Shown here: positions 6,625 to 12,742 of the stretch, in pieces
Layout of the letters: every line of letters starts with the position of its first letter
How positions within the stretch are numbered: position 1 is the stretch's first letter
Assembly (NCBI GenBank): GCA_002504525.1
Contig: DATD01000007.1
Coordinates: 17,344-30,085, forward strand
Origin: Methanomassiliicoccus sp. UBA345
GTDB taxonomy: Archaea > Thermoplasmatota > Thermoplasmata > Methanomassiliicoccales > Methanomassiliicoccaceae
Direction: 5' to 3'
DNA length: 12,742 bases
The notes under the pieces: model-generated
Told to the model about the DNA's origin: nothing
The model's database searches: none
What the model saw: only the letters and a program-made list of their open reading frames with translations
Translations under genes and position numbers: made by a program

Positions 6625-7331
6625 GCAATGAAATGAAGAGACTGACCGCCCCCAGAAGCTGGCCGATCAAGCGCAAGGCGCACCTCTGGATCACCAAGCC
6701 GTCCCCCGGAGCACATGCCCTTGAGGACAGCGTGCCGGTGACCGTGGTGGTCAGGGACCTGCTCAAGATCTGCAACACCGCGGCCGAGGTCAAGACGATC
6801 CTGTCCAACCGCGACATGCTGGTGGACGGAAAGATAGTGAACGACTCAAGGAAGGGCATCGGCCTGATGGACGTAATCTCGTTCCCGAAGGCCAACTCCC
6901 ACTACCGCATGGTCGTCAATGTCCGCGGCAAGCTGACCCTGGTGGCCATTCCCGAGGAGAAGTCCTCGTGGAAGCTGTGTCGCATCGACAACAAGACCAT
7001 CGTGCCCGGTGGAAAGACCCAGCTCAACCTCCACGACGGGAGGAACATCCTGGTGGAGAAGGACGAGTACAAGACCGGGGACGTCCTGAAGATCGAGGTC
7101 CCCACCCAGAAGATCCTGGGCGCGTACAAGATGGAGCAGGGCAGCATGGCGCTCATCACCTCCGGTTCCAGCGTCGGCAGGGCCGAGGTCATCGATGAGA
7201 TCATCGTCAGGAGGCTGTCCTCCGACAACATCGTCAACTTCAAGAACGGCTCCTCCACCACGAGGGGCAACGTGTTCGTCATCGGCAACAAGGTGCCGGA
7301 GATAGAACTGCCCGAGGAGGCGGCGATATGA
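6621..7331 (+). CDS. rps4e: 30S ribosomal protein eS4 (S4e)
   Basis: eS4 is an archaeal/eukaryotic small-subunit protein with no bacterial homologue in this operon. At 236 residues it has the usual length. The N-terminal segment LTAPRSWPIKRKAHLWITKP is diagnostic. An S4-like RNA-binding region follows (VVRDLLKICNTAAEVKTIL, then NRDMLVDGKIVNDSRKGIG), then the central S4e domain. A C-terminal KOW-like segment holds KNGSSTTRGNVFVIG. AAGGAGGT (6607-6614) is spaced 6 nt from the ATG. The gene overlaps both uL24 and uL5 by ATGA. Confidence 0.97.
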   Translation: MSNEMKRLTAPRSWPIKRKAHLWITKPSPGAHALEDSVPVTVVVRDLLKICNTAAEVKTILSNRDMLVDGKIVNDSRKGIGLMDVISFPKANSHYRMVVNVRGKLTLVAIPEEKSSWKLCRIDNKTIVPGGKTQLNLHDGRNILVEKDEYKTGDVLKIEVPTQKILGAYKMEQGSMALITSGSSVGRAEVIDEIIVRRLSSDNIVNFKNGSSTTRGNVFVIGNKVPEIELPEEAAI

Positions 7332-7840
7332 GCGACGTCATGAGGGCTCCTTACATCGCCAAAGTCGTGGTCAACATCGGCGTGGGCGAGGCGGGCGACC
7401 GCCTCAACAAGGCCCAGAAGGTCCTCGGAATGCTCACCGCCCACAAGCCCAAGGTCACTGTCGCCAAGGTCACCAACCGTGACCTGGGGGTCAGGGATGG
7501 CATGCCCATAGGGTGCAAGGTCACCCTCAGGCGGAAGGACGCCGATGAGTTCCTGCGAAAGGCCCTGTCCATCCGCGAGAACCGCATCGCCACCTACAGC
7601 TTCGATCGGGAGGGCAACATGTCGTTCGGAATATCCGACTATACCGACTTCGAGGGTATGAAGTACGATCCCGAGATCGGCATATTCGGAATGGACGTCA
7701 GCGTGGTATTCAACCGCCCTGGTTACAGGGTGGCGAAGAGGCGCATCGCGCCCAAGAGGATACCCAGGGAACACCGCATCACCCGCGAGGAGACCCAGGC
7801 CTTCATGCGCGAGCGGTTCAACGTGGAGGTGGTCGATTGA
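7328..7840 (+). CDS. rpl5: 50S ribosomal protein uL5 (L5)
   Basis: uL5 binds 5S rRNA and contacts P-site tRNA in the central protuberance. The 170-residue product has the N-terminal VNIGVGEAGDRL (15-26), MPIGCKVTLR (59-68) and the signature GISDYTDFEGMKYDPEIGI (101-119), then the basic archaeal C-terminus with RPGYRVAKRR. GAGGAGG (7314-7320) precedes the ATG by 7 nt; a second ATG at 7340 would remove four residues. The gene's terminal codons contain the GGAGGTGG and TTG that start uS14. Confidence 0.97.
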   Translation: MSDVMRAPYIAKVVVNIGVGEAGDRLNKAQKVLGMLTAHKPKVTVAKVTNRDLGVRDGMPIGCKVTLRRKDADEFLRKALSIRENRIATYSFDREGNMSFGISDYTDFEGMKYDPEIGIFGMDVSVVFNRPGYRVAKRRIAPKRIPREHRITREETQAFMRERFNVEVVD

Positions 7841-7983
7841 AGACTAAGAAGGAATTCGGCAGGAAGAAGGGCTGCCTGCGTTGCGGCAGGAGGCGCGGCA
7901 TAGTGCGCAGGTACGGTATGCACCTGTGCAGGCAATGCTTCCGTGAAGCAGCACCGGAGATCGGTTTCAAGAAGTATTCGTGA
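7837..7983 (+). CDS. rps14: 30S ribosomal protein uS14 (S14), zinc-binding type, TTG start
   Basis: This short gene is easy to miss. Translation from TTG gives a 48-residue protein with two Cys pairs, CLRC (13-16) and CRQC (31-34). These form the zinc site of the small uS14 that helps assemble the small-subunit head. The rest (KEFGRKKG, RRRGIVRRYGMHLC, EIGFKKYS at the end) fits the family. No ATG occurs before the first Cys pair. GGAGGTGG at 7825-7832 is spaced 4 nt from the TTG, and the TTGA overlaps the uL5 stop by 4 nt, matching the other junctions. uS14 is also the gene expected between uL5 and uS8. Confidence 0.95.
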   Translation: MKTKKEFGRKKGCLRCGRRRGIVRRYGMHLCRQCFREAAPEIGFKKYS

Positions 7984-7992
7984 GGTGATGAC

Positions 7993-8382
7993 ATGCAGAG
8001 CGACCCACTTAACGATGCTATGTCGACCATCAAGAACGCGGCCTCAGTCGGCAAGAGCGAATGCGTGATCCACCCGTCCTCCAAGATGATCGGAAGGGTG
8101 CTGAAGGTCATGCAGGAGCACGGTTATATCAACCAGTTCGAGTTCGTCGAGGACGGCAAGGCCGGACTGTTCAAGGTTCGAATGCAGGGCAAGATCAATG
8201 ATTGCGGCGTAATAAAGCCGAGATACTCGGTCCAGAAGAACGACCTCGAGAGGTTCGAGTCCCGTTACCTCCCGGCACAGGACTTTGGCGTGCTGATACT
8301 CACCACCACCGCCGGTGTGGTCAGCCATGCCAGGGCCAAGGAGCTGGGCGTTGGCGGCAAGCTTCTGGCCTACGTGTACTGA
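7993..8382 (+). CDS. rps8: 30S ribosomal protein uS8 (S8)
   Basis: uS8 is a primary rRNA-binding protein of the small-subunit platform; in bacteria it represses the spc operon by binding an mRNA copy of its rRNA site. The product is 129 residues, as usual for archaea. It begins MQSDPLNDAMSTIKNA with the family's DPLxDA motif. It ends with FGVLILTTTAGVVSHARA (98-115), the RNA-binding signature, and GGKLLAYVY. GAGGTGATG (7982-7990), which starts within the uS14 stop codon, lies just upstream of the ATG. Autoregulation by uS8 here is conceivable but I see no evident mimic of its rRNA site. Confidence 0.97.
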   Translation: MQSDPLNDAMSTIKNAASVGKSECVIHPSSKMIGRVLKVMQEHGYINQFEFVEDGKAGLFKVRMQGKINDCGVIKPRYSVQKNDLERFESRYLPAQDFGVLILTTTAGVVSHARAKELGVGGKLLAYVY

Positions 8383-8391
8383 GGGATGCAG

Positions 8392-8943
8392 ATGACACTG
8401 AGCGGAATGATAGAGCAGAGAATCACCATCCCCGCGGGCGTCACTGCCTCCGTCGACGGAGGCATGGTTTCCGTCAAGGGGCCTAAGGCCACCCTCCAGA
8501 GGGAGTTCACCTACCCCAAGATCAAGATCCAGGTGGAGGGTGACGAGGTGGTTGTGAGCAGCGAGCTCCCCCGTGTCCGGGAAAAGGCCATGGTGGGAAC
8601 CTTCGGCGCTCACATCGCCAACATGATGGCGGGCGTGACCAAGGGGTTCGAGTACGAGATGAAGATCGTCCACTCCCACTTCCCCATGAAGACCTCGGTG
8701 AAGGGCGACGTGTTCGTCATCGAGAACTTCCTCGGGGAGAGAGCGCCCCGCAAGGCCAAGATCCTCGGGAACACCAAGATACAGGTGAAGGGGAACGACG
8801 TCCTGGTGACCGGGAACGACCTGGAGAAGGTCTCCCAGACGGCCGCTAACATCGAGCGCGCCACCACCATCAAGGGCTTCGACAGCAGGGTGTTCCAGGA
8901 CGGGATATATATCACTAAGAAGGGAAAGAGGGTGAGCCCGTGA
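8392..8943 (+). CDS. rpl6: 50S ribosomal protein uL6 (L6)
   Basis: uL6 is a two-domain large-subunit protein near the factor-binding site. The product is 183 residues from the ATG at 8392. It shows the first L6 domain (ITIPAGVTASVDGGMVSVKG), the central stretch MVGTFGAHIANMMAGVTKGF, and in the second domain FLGERAPRKAKILGNTKIQV. An earlier in-frame ATG at 8386 would add Met-Gln. I prefer 8392 because the ribosome site GAGGGA (8381-8386) touches the earlier ATG, which is too close, but is 5 nt from the later one. The stop is shared with the GTG start of eL32. Confidence 0.95.
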   Translation: MTLSGMIEQRITIPAGVTASVDGGMVSVKGPKATLQREFTYPKIKIQVEGDEVVVSSELPRVREKAMVGTFGAHIANMMAGVTKGFEYEMKIVHSHFPMKTSVKGDVFVIENFLGERAPRKAKILGNTKIQVKGNDVLVTGNDLEKVSQTAANIERATTIKGFDSRVFQDGIYITKKGKRVSP

Positions 8944-9641
8944 GCGCTGACGAGAAGATGGAGATCAACGAGCTGACCGACCTTCCTTACTACAGGAACG
9001 AGTACACCGCCCAGCTGGAAGCCATGGGCATCACCTCGGTGGCCGAGCTGAAGAAGGCTCTGGCCGACAAGGCCAAGGCCCAGGAGATCGAGGACCAGCT
9101 CGAGGGCATCGGCCCCAAGTACATGGCCCTCTGGAAGAAGGAGCTGGGCGTGAAGGCCTCCCGCAAGAAGAAGGCGGACGAGGAAGAGGCCGAGATCGTC
9201 GAGCCCGAGGCCGAGATCGTCGAGGAGGGCGGTTACCGCGTCAAGAAGAAGCCTGAGCTGGACGAGGAGACGAAGAAGCTGCTGGCGTTGCGCAACGAGA
9301 TGTCCAACGACCGCATCGCCTTCCTCCGCCAGGAGTGGTTCCGCTTCCCCCGTCTGGGCGAGAAGTGGAGAAAGCCCCGCGGCATGCACTCCAAGATGAG
9401 GCGGCACTACAGCTACCGCCCCAACGTGGTCAGCATCGGCTACCGCGGCCCGGCCAAGGTCCGCGGCCTGCACGCTTCCGGATTCCAGGAAGTCCTGGTC
9501 CACAACCCTGACCAGCTCGATAACGTCGATCCGAAGATCCAGGCGGTCCGGGTGGGCTCGAGCGTTGGTTTCAAGAAGAGGCAGGTCATCGAGGCTAAGG
9601 CCGACGAGATGGGCATTCGCGTGCTCAACAGGACGGGATGA
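8940..9641 (+). CDS. rpl32e: 50S ribosomal protein eL32 (L32e) with an N-terminal extension
   Basis: This is an archaeal/eukaryotic large-subunit protein. The conserved L32e core is the C-terminal part, roughly residues 125-233 (FLRQEWFRFPRLGEKWRKPR, HSKMRRHYSYRPNVVSIGYR, GLHASGFQEVLVHN). In front are about 120 extra residues. Residues 14-70 look like a helix-hairpin-helix-type module (LEAMGITSVAELKKAL, LEGIGPKYMALW). After it comes a charged linker (75-110). Haloarchaeal L32e also carries an N-terminal extension of this kind, so the extension itself is not unique. The GTG start is supported by GAGGGTGA (8928-8935), 4 nt away, and by the GTGA overlap with uL6. The linker contains an exact 18-nt repeat. 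Confidence 0.95.
   Translation: MSADEKMEINELTDLPYYRNEYTAQLEAMGITSVAELKKALADKAKAQEIEDQLEGIGPKYMALWKKELGVKASRKKKADEEEAEIVEPEAEIVEEGGYRVKKKPELDEETKKLLALRNEMSNDRIAFLRQEWFRFPRLGEKWRKPRGMHSKMRRHYSYRPNVVSIGYRGPAKVRGLHASGFQEVLVHNPDQLDNVDPKIQAVRVGSSVGFKKRQVIEAKADEMGIRVLNRTG
9186..9224 (+). repeat. Exact 18-nt in-frame tandem repeat, 21-nt period, in the eL32 linker
   Basis: GAGGCCGAGATCGTCGAG occurs at 9186-9203 and identically at 9207-9224, separated by CCC. The period of seven codons gives the peptide repeat EAEIVEP/EAEIVEE. Identity at every synonymous position suggests a recent duplication by slippage, in a part of the protein that tolerates length change. Confidence 0.85.
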
Positions 9642-9643
9642 AC

Positions 9644-10099
9644 ATGGACCTCAAGAACCAGAAGCGTATGGCCGCCGAGATCCTTGACTGCGGGTACAAC
9701 CGCGTATGGATCGACCCCAACCGGGCAGAGGACGTGGCCGACGCCATCACCAGGGCGGACATCAGGACCGCCATCGCATCCGGCACCGTAAAGGCGCTGC
9801 CAAAGAAAGGCATCTCCAAGGGCCGGACCAGGCACAACCGTGCCCAGCGCAGGAAGGGCCGCCAGCGCGGCCCCGGCTCCCGTAAGGGCCGGGCCGGTGC
9901 GAGGACCCCGACCAAGAGGGATTGGATCCAGACCATCCGTCCCATCCGCGCCACCCTCAGAGATCTGAGGGAAGAGGGCAAGATCACCCGCTCCGTGTAC
10001 CGGGAGTTCTACATGAAGGCCAAGGGCGGGATGTTCAAGAGCCGTGCTCACCTGATATCCCACCTGAAGACCGAAGGACACCTCCAGGAGGGACAGTGA
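9644..10099 (+). CDS. rpl19e: 50S ribosomal protein eL19 (L19e)
   Basis: eL19 is a long-helix large-subunit protein that forms an inter-subunit bridge in archaea and eukaryotes. The product is 151 residues from the ATG at 9644: MDLKNQKRMAAEILDCG, NRVWIDPNRAEDVADAITRA, and a very basic Gly/Arg-rich linker (about 59-88). A C-terminal helical region follows with REFYMKAKGGMFKSRAHLI. An ATG two codons earlier (9638) overlaps the eL32 stop as ATGA and cannot be excluded. I prefer 9644 because relatives begin MD-x and GGGA (9635-9638) is 5 nt away, the same arrangement as at secY. Confidence 0.94.
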   Translation: MDLKNQKRMAAEILDCGYNRVWIDPNRAEDVADAITRADIRTAIASGTVKALPKKGISKGRTRHNRAQRRKGRQRGPGSRKGRAGARTPTKRDWIQTIRPIRATLRDLREEGKITRSVYREFYMKAKGGMFKSRAHLISHLKTEGHLQEGQ

Positions 10100-10100
10100 A

Positions 10101-10601
10101 ATGGCAGAGGGTCCAAGATACAGGGTCCATTTCCGCCGCAGGCGGGAGGGAAGGACCGACTACAGGCAGAGGCAGCGTCTGCTCCGAGCCCGCGTTCCGC
10201 GGGCGGTGGTGCGGCTGTCCCTGCGCAACGCCAGCATTCAGTTCATCGCGTTCGAGATGGAAGGCGACAAGGTGCTTGCCCAGGCAAGCTCCCGTGAGCT
10301 CGCCGACCTGGGCTGGAACGGCGTGACCGGAAACATCCCGGCCACCTACCTCACCGGCTACCTTGCCGGCAAGAGGGCAATGGCCAACGGCATCGAGGAA
10401 GCGGTGCTGGATATAGGCCAGAAGGTCCCGGTCAAAGGCTCGAACGTATTCGCCGCCCTCAAGGGAATGGTCGACGCCGGTATGGACATACCGTACGGCG
10501 ATGGCGTGTTCCCCTCCGAGGACAGGCTTGCTGGGAAGCATATCAGCGAGGACATCGCGAAGATGATCGAAGAAGTGAAGAGCCGCATGGAGGCTGATTA
10601 A
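10101..10601 (+). CDS. rpl18: 50S ribosomal protein uL18 (L18)
   Basis: uL18 binds 5S rRNA with uL5 in the central protuberance. The 166-residue product has the basic N-terminus with RRRREGRTDYRQRQRLL (12-28), then LSLRNASIQFIAFEMEGDKV and the GNIPATYLTGYLAGKRA helix. FAALKGMVDAGMDIPYG and the acidic end of the protein complete it. Many archaeal uL18 proteins run to about 190 residues, so this one seems somewhat short at the C-terminus, while the core looks complete. AGGAGGGA (10086-10093) sits 7 nt before the ATG. Confidence 0.95.
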   Translation: MAEGPRYRVHFRRRREGRTDYRQRQRLLRARVPRAVVRLSLRNASIQFIAFEMEGDKVLAQASSRELADLGWNGVTGNIPATYLTGYLAGKRAMANGIEEAVLDIGQKVPVKGSNVFAALKGMVDAGMDIPYGDGVFPSEDRLAGKHISEDIAKMIEEVKSRMEAD

Positions 10602-10603
10602 GG

Positions 10604-11296
10604 ATGGCCGACTGGATACCAAAGACCAAGCTGGGCAGGATGGTCCTGAACGGTGAGATAAACACCATGAGCCAGGCCCTTGCCACCAAGCTCCCCCTGA
10701 GGGAGCCTGAGATCGTCGACATCCTCCTTCCCGAGCTCAAGGACGAGGTCCTCGACCTCAACATGGTCCAGCGCATGACCGACTCCGGAAGGAGGGTCAG
10801 GTTCGCTGTGACCTGCGCCATCGGCAACGGGGACGGGTTCGTCGGACTTGGAAGGGCCAAGGGCAAGGAGGTCGGGCCGACCATCAGGAAGGCCATCGAC
10901 AACGCCAAGCTCAACATGATCGAGATCAAGAGGGGCTGCGGCTCCTGGGAGTGCGGCTGCGGCACCGCCCACTCGCTCCCCATGACCGTCGTCGGCAAGA
11001 CCGGCTCCGTCGAGGTGACGCTCAGGTCGGCGCCTCGCGGGGTCGGCCTTGCGGTCGGCGACGTGCCCAAGAGCATCCTCGGCCTGGCCGGGGTAAAGGA
11101 CTGCTGGGGCTTCGCCCGTGGCCACACCAAGACCACGGTGAACTACGCCCTCGCCACCTTCGATGCGCTCAAGAGGACCTCTGAGCTTCGCGTCTCCGAC
11201 GAGCAGGAGAAGCGCCTGAGGATCGTCAGCGGGCCCGCTCAGATCAATATCGTCGGGACGGACCTCCCCGAGGACGTCCAGGGCAAGGAAGCGTGA
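10604..11296 (+). CDS. rps5: 30S ribosomal protein uS5 (S5)
   Basis: uS5 lies at the mRNA entrance and helps control decoding accuracy. The 230-residue product has the archaeal N-terminal region (WIPKTKLGRMVLNGEI), the double-stranded-RNA-binding-like S5 domain (QRMTDSGRRVRFAVTCAIGN, GDGFVGLGRAKGKEVG), then RGCGSWECGCG (110-120), a Cys-containing stretch found in archaeal and eukaryotic homologues. The C-terminal S5 domain follows (SAPRGVGLAVGDVPKSILGL, GHTKTTVNYALATFDAL). GGAGG (10589-10593) is 10 nt upstream. uL30 begins 5 nt after the stop, or overlaps it by 4 nt if its GTG is used. Confidence 0.97.
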   Translation: MADWIPKTKLGRMVLNGEINTMSQALATKLPLREPEIVDILLPELKDEVLDLNMVQRMTDSGRRVRFAVTCAIGNGDGFVGLGRAKGKEVGPTIRKAIDNAKLNMIEIKRGCGSWECGCGTAHSLPMTVVGKTGSVEVTLRSAPRGVGLAVGDVPKSILGLAGVKDCWGFARGHTKTTVNYALATFDALKRTSELRVSDEQEKRLRIVSGPAQINIVGTDLPEDVQGKEA

Positions 11297-11301
11297 TTGA
11301 A

Positions 11302-11766
11302 ATGGCATTTGCTGTCATCAGAGTGCGCGGGCACATAAACATCAAGAAGGACATCGAGGACACCATGACCCTCCTCCGCCTCAACAGGGTGAACCATTGC
11401 GTGGTCATCCCCCAGAACGACGTGTATAAGGGGATGCTCCAGAAGGCAAAGGACTTCATCACTTGGGGCGAGGTATCGGACGAAATGCTGGCCAAGATGA
11501 TCCAGAGCCGCGGCCGGCTGGTCGGGGACAAGATCATCGACGACGCCTACGTCGCCGAGAACACCCCCTACCAGAGCGTGGACGCGTTCGCCAAGGGCGT
11601 CGTGGCCGACGAGGTCAAGTATGCCGACCTCAAGGAAGTGAAGCCTCTGTTCAGGCTTCACCCTCCCCGGCAGGGCTACGAGGCTGTGAAGAAGGACTTC
11701 AAGACCCACGGTTCCTTGGGATACCGCGGCGAGAAGATCAACGCCCTCATTGAGAGGATGCTGTGA
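11302..11766 (+). CDS. rpl30: 50S ribosomal protein uL30 (L30)
   Basis: This large-subunit protein of the archaeal/eukaryotic L7-like long form has 154 residues, against about 60 in bacteria. It starts MAFAVIRVRGHINIKKDIED, followed by TMTLLRLNRVNHCVVIPQND, which is the family core, then an archaeal extension with TWGEVSDEM and RLHPPRQGYEAVKKDF. A GTG at 11293 (GTGA overlap with uS5) would add three residues. The ATG at 11302 matches relatives and has GTGAT (11293-11297) 4 nt in front, so I use it, but the overlap start stays possible. Confidence 0.95.
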   Translation: MAFAVIRVRGHINIKKDIEDTMTLLRLNRVNHCVVIPQNDVYKGMLQKAKDFITWGEVSDEMLAKMIQSRGRLVGDKIIDDAYVAENTPYQSVDAFAKGVVADEVKYADLKEVKPLFRLHPPRQGYEAVKKDFKTHGSLGYRGEKINALIERML

Positions 11767-11775
11767 GGTATCAAA

Positions 11776-12201
11776 ATGCCAAGCAGGACCAATAAGTTCA
11801 GGGGTCGCAGGACCCACGGAAGGGGCAAGAAGGCGGGTCGCGGAGCCGGTATCCAAGGTGGACACGGCAACGCCGGTCTGCACAAGCACAAGACCATGTC
11901 GGTGCTCAAGTACGACCCTCTGCACTTCGGCAGACACGGGTTCAAGCGCCCCCAAAAGATGGTTTCGGCCAAGATAACCCTCAACATCGGGGACCTCGAC
12001 GAGAAGCTCGAAGGGTTCCTCAGGGACGGCTTCGCCGAGAAACAGGACGGCAAGGTAAAAGTAAACCTAGCCAATATGGGCGTCGACAAACTCCTTGGCT
12101 TCGGCAAGACCACCAACTCCTACGACATAGTCGTCGCCGAGTTCTCGGCGAAGGCTCAGGAGAAGTTGGAGGCGGCCGGTGGCTCCATAGAACAGCCTTA
12201 A
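11776..12201 (+). CDS. rpl15: 50S ribosomal protein uL15 (L15)
   Basis: uL15 is a late-assembling large-subunit protein. The 141-residue product has the long basic, Gly-rich N-terminal arm (SRTNKFRGRRTHGRGKKAGR, GAGIQGGHGNAGLHKHK) that threads through rRNA, then FGRHGFKRP (51-59) and a compact C-terminal domain ending in the acidic/small-residue stretch EAAGGSIEQP. GAGGTATC (11765-11772), which begins in the uL30 stop codon, provides the ribosome site. A 19-nt gap, the longest in the operon, separates it from secY. Confidence 0.96.
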   Translation: MPSRTNKFRGRRTHGRGKKAGRGAGIQGGHGNAGLHKHKTMSVLKYDPLHFGRHGFKRPQKMVSAKITLNIGDLDEKLEGFLRDGFAEKQDGKVKVNLANMGVDKLLGFGKTTNSYDIVVAEFSAKAQEKLEAAGGSIEQP

Positions 12202-12220
12202 AAGACGTTCAGGGATGAAC

Positions 12221-12742
12221 ATGGCCGAAACGAAGAGCATGCTATACAGGCTGAAGCCGCTGACAGACAGGCTTCCCACCGTCAAACGTCCAGAAGGGCA
12301 CGTGCACTTCCGGACCAAGATCATGTGGGTAGTCCTGATGTTGGTCTTCTACTTCATAATGACAAACGTCTTCCTCTATGGACTGGACCAAGGCAAGAGC
12401 CTTGACGTGTTCGCCGGGTACCGGGCCATCCTGGCGGGCGCTCAGGGTTCGCTGATGCACCTTGGCATCGGTCCGATCGTGACGGCGTCCATCATAATGC
12501 AGCTCTTCGTGGGGGCCAAAATCATCCGCCTGGACCTCTCGAACGAGGAGGACAAGTCGGTGTACCAGGGGACCCAGAAGTTCCTGGTGCTCGTCATGAT
12601 CCTCATCGAGTCGGTCCCCCAGGTGTTCGGCTACCTGGTTCCCTCCGGCAACCTCATCGACGGCCTCAACAGCGTCGTCGGCGTGGGCGGCCTGATAGAT
12701 GGCCAGGGGCTTGCGCAGATCATCATCATAGCGCAGCTGTTC
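12221..12742 (+). CDS. secY: Protein translocase subunit SecY, N-terminal part (cut by window end)
   Basis: SecY is the membrane channel of the Sec translocon. 174 residues are visible and the frame is still open at the edge, so the gene is partial only because the window ends. A cytosolic N-terminus (MLYRLKPLTDRLPTVKRPEG) leads to TM1 (about 34-54). The plug and TM2 region follow (GYRAILAGAQGSLMHLGIGP, IVTASIIMQLFVGAKII), then a cytosolic loop and TM3 (KFLVLVMILIESVPQVFGYL). An ATG two codons earlier (12215) is possible; GGGA at 12212-12215 fits 12221 better. The position after uL15 is the usual one in archaea and bacteria. Confidence 0.96.
   Translation, partial: MAETKSMLYRLKPLTDRLPTVKRPEGHVHFRTKIMWVVLMLVFYFIMTNVFLYGLDQGKSLDVFAGYRAILAGAQGSLMHLGIGPIVTASIIMQLFVGAKIIRLDLSNEEDKSVYQGTQKFLVLVMILIESVPQVFGYLVPSGNLIDGLNSVVGVGGLIDGQGLAQIIIIAQLF

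Noticed and set aside
3054..9503. Several long minus-strand frames (for example 3054-3983, 5718-6716, 6902-7774, 8610-9503)
   Set aside because: They lie antisense to certain ribosomal protein genes and arise from the strong third-position G/C bias, which removes stop codons in the opposing frames. None shows a family resemblance or its own promoter.
12197..12204. CTTAAAAG as a separate promoter for secY
   Set aside because: A start about 25 nt downstream would fall inside the secY coding region, and the match to an archaeal TATA box is weak. The 19-nt gap fits simple read-through.
1..12742. A mobile element, defence system, CRISPR array, tRNA or novel gene cluster
   Set aside because: Every stretch from 290 onward is explained by conserved translation and Sec genes with gaps of at most 19 nt. 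No terminal repeats, spacer arrays, cloverleaf or integrase features were seen, and the only unexplained space is the leader.

Overview
This window is the archaeal S10-spc-type ribosomal protein super-operon. All 25 protein genes lie on the + strand, and they cover essentially everything from about 290 to the right edge. The order is uL3, uL4, uL23, uL2, uS19, uL22, uS3, uL29, aIF1 (SUI1), Rnp1 (RNase P), uS17, uL14, uL24, eS4, uL5, uS14, uS8, uL6, eL32, eL19, uL18, uS5, uL30, uL15, secY (cut by the window end). eS4, eL32, eL19, aIF1 and the RNase P protein are interleaved with the universal proteins, and uL15 is followed by secY, so the source is an archaeon and most likely a euryarchaeon. 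High G+C with strong G/C at third codon positions, many GTG/TTG starts and not one TAG stop among 24 visible stop codons would fit a GC-rich Methanomassiliicoccales-type member of Thermoplasmata. That placement is inference and was not tested by a search.

Region by region: positions 1-289 hold no convincing gene. They contain a good archaeal TATA box at 59-67 and then an apparent leader of about 200 nt. The leader has several possible hairpins, a 28-bp imperfect palindrome that is also a direct repeat (206-233), and two mutually exclusive hairpins just before the uL3 start, one of which would cover its ribosome binding site. Positions 290-4938 carry the S10-like part (uL3 to uL29). Positions 4938-5497 carry aIF1 and the RNase P protein. 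Positions 5503-12201 carry the spc-like part (uS17 to uL15). secY begins at 12221 and runs off the right edge.

The genes are packed with gaps of at most 19 nt or with 1-nt (TAATG) and 4-nt (ATGA, GTGA, TTGA) overlaps, so one long transcript with translational coupling is the simplest reading. Together they make much of the large-subunit core and exit-tunnel rim (uL3, uL4, uL22, uL23, uL29, uL24), parts of the small-subunit head and decoding region (uS3, uS5, uS8, uS14, uS17, uS19, eS4), an initiation factor, a tRNA-processing subunit, and the translocon that docks at the tunnel exit.

I found no mobile element, CRISPR array, tRNA, rRNA, defence cassette or unknown gene. The coding part is ordinary and conserved. 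What deserves a second look is the leader, the weaving of TGA stops into Shine-Dalgarno sequences, the small TTG-started uS14 gene, and the extended eL32 with an exact 18-nt repeat in its linker.
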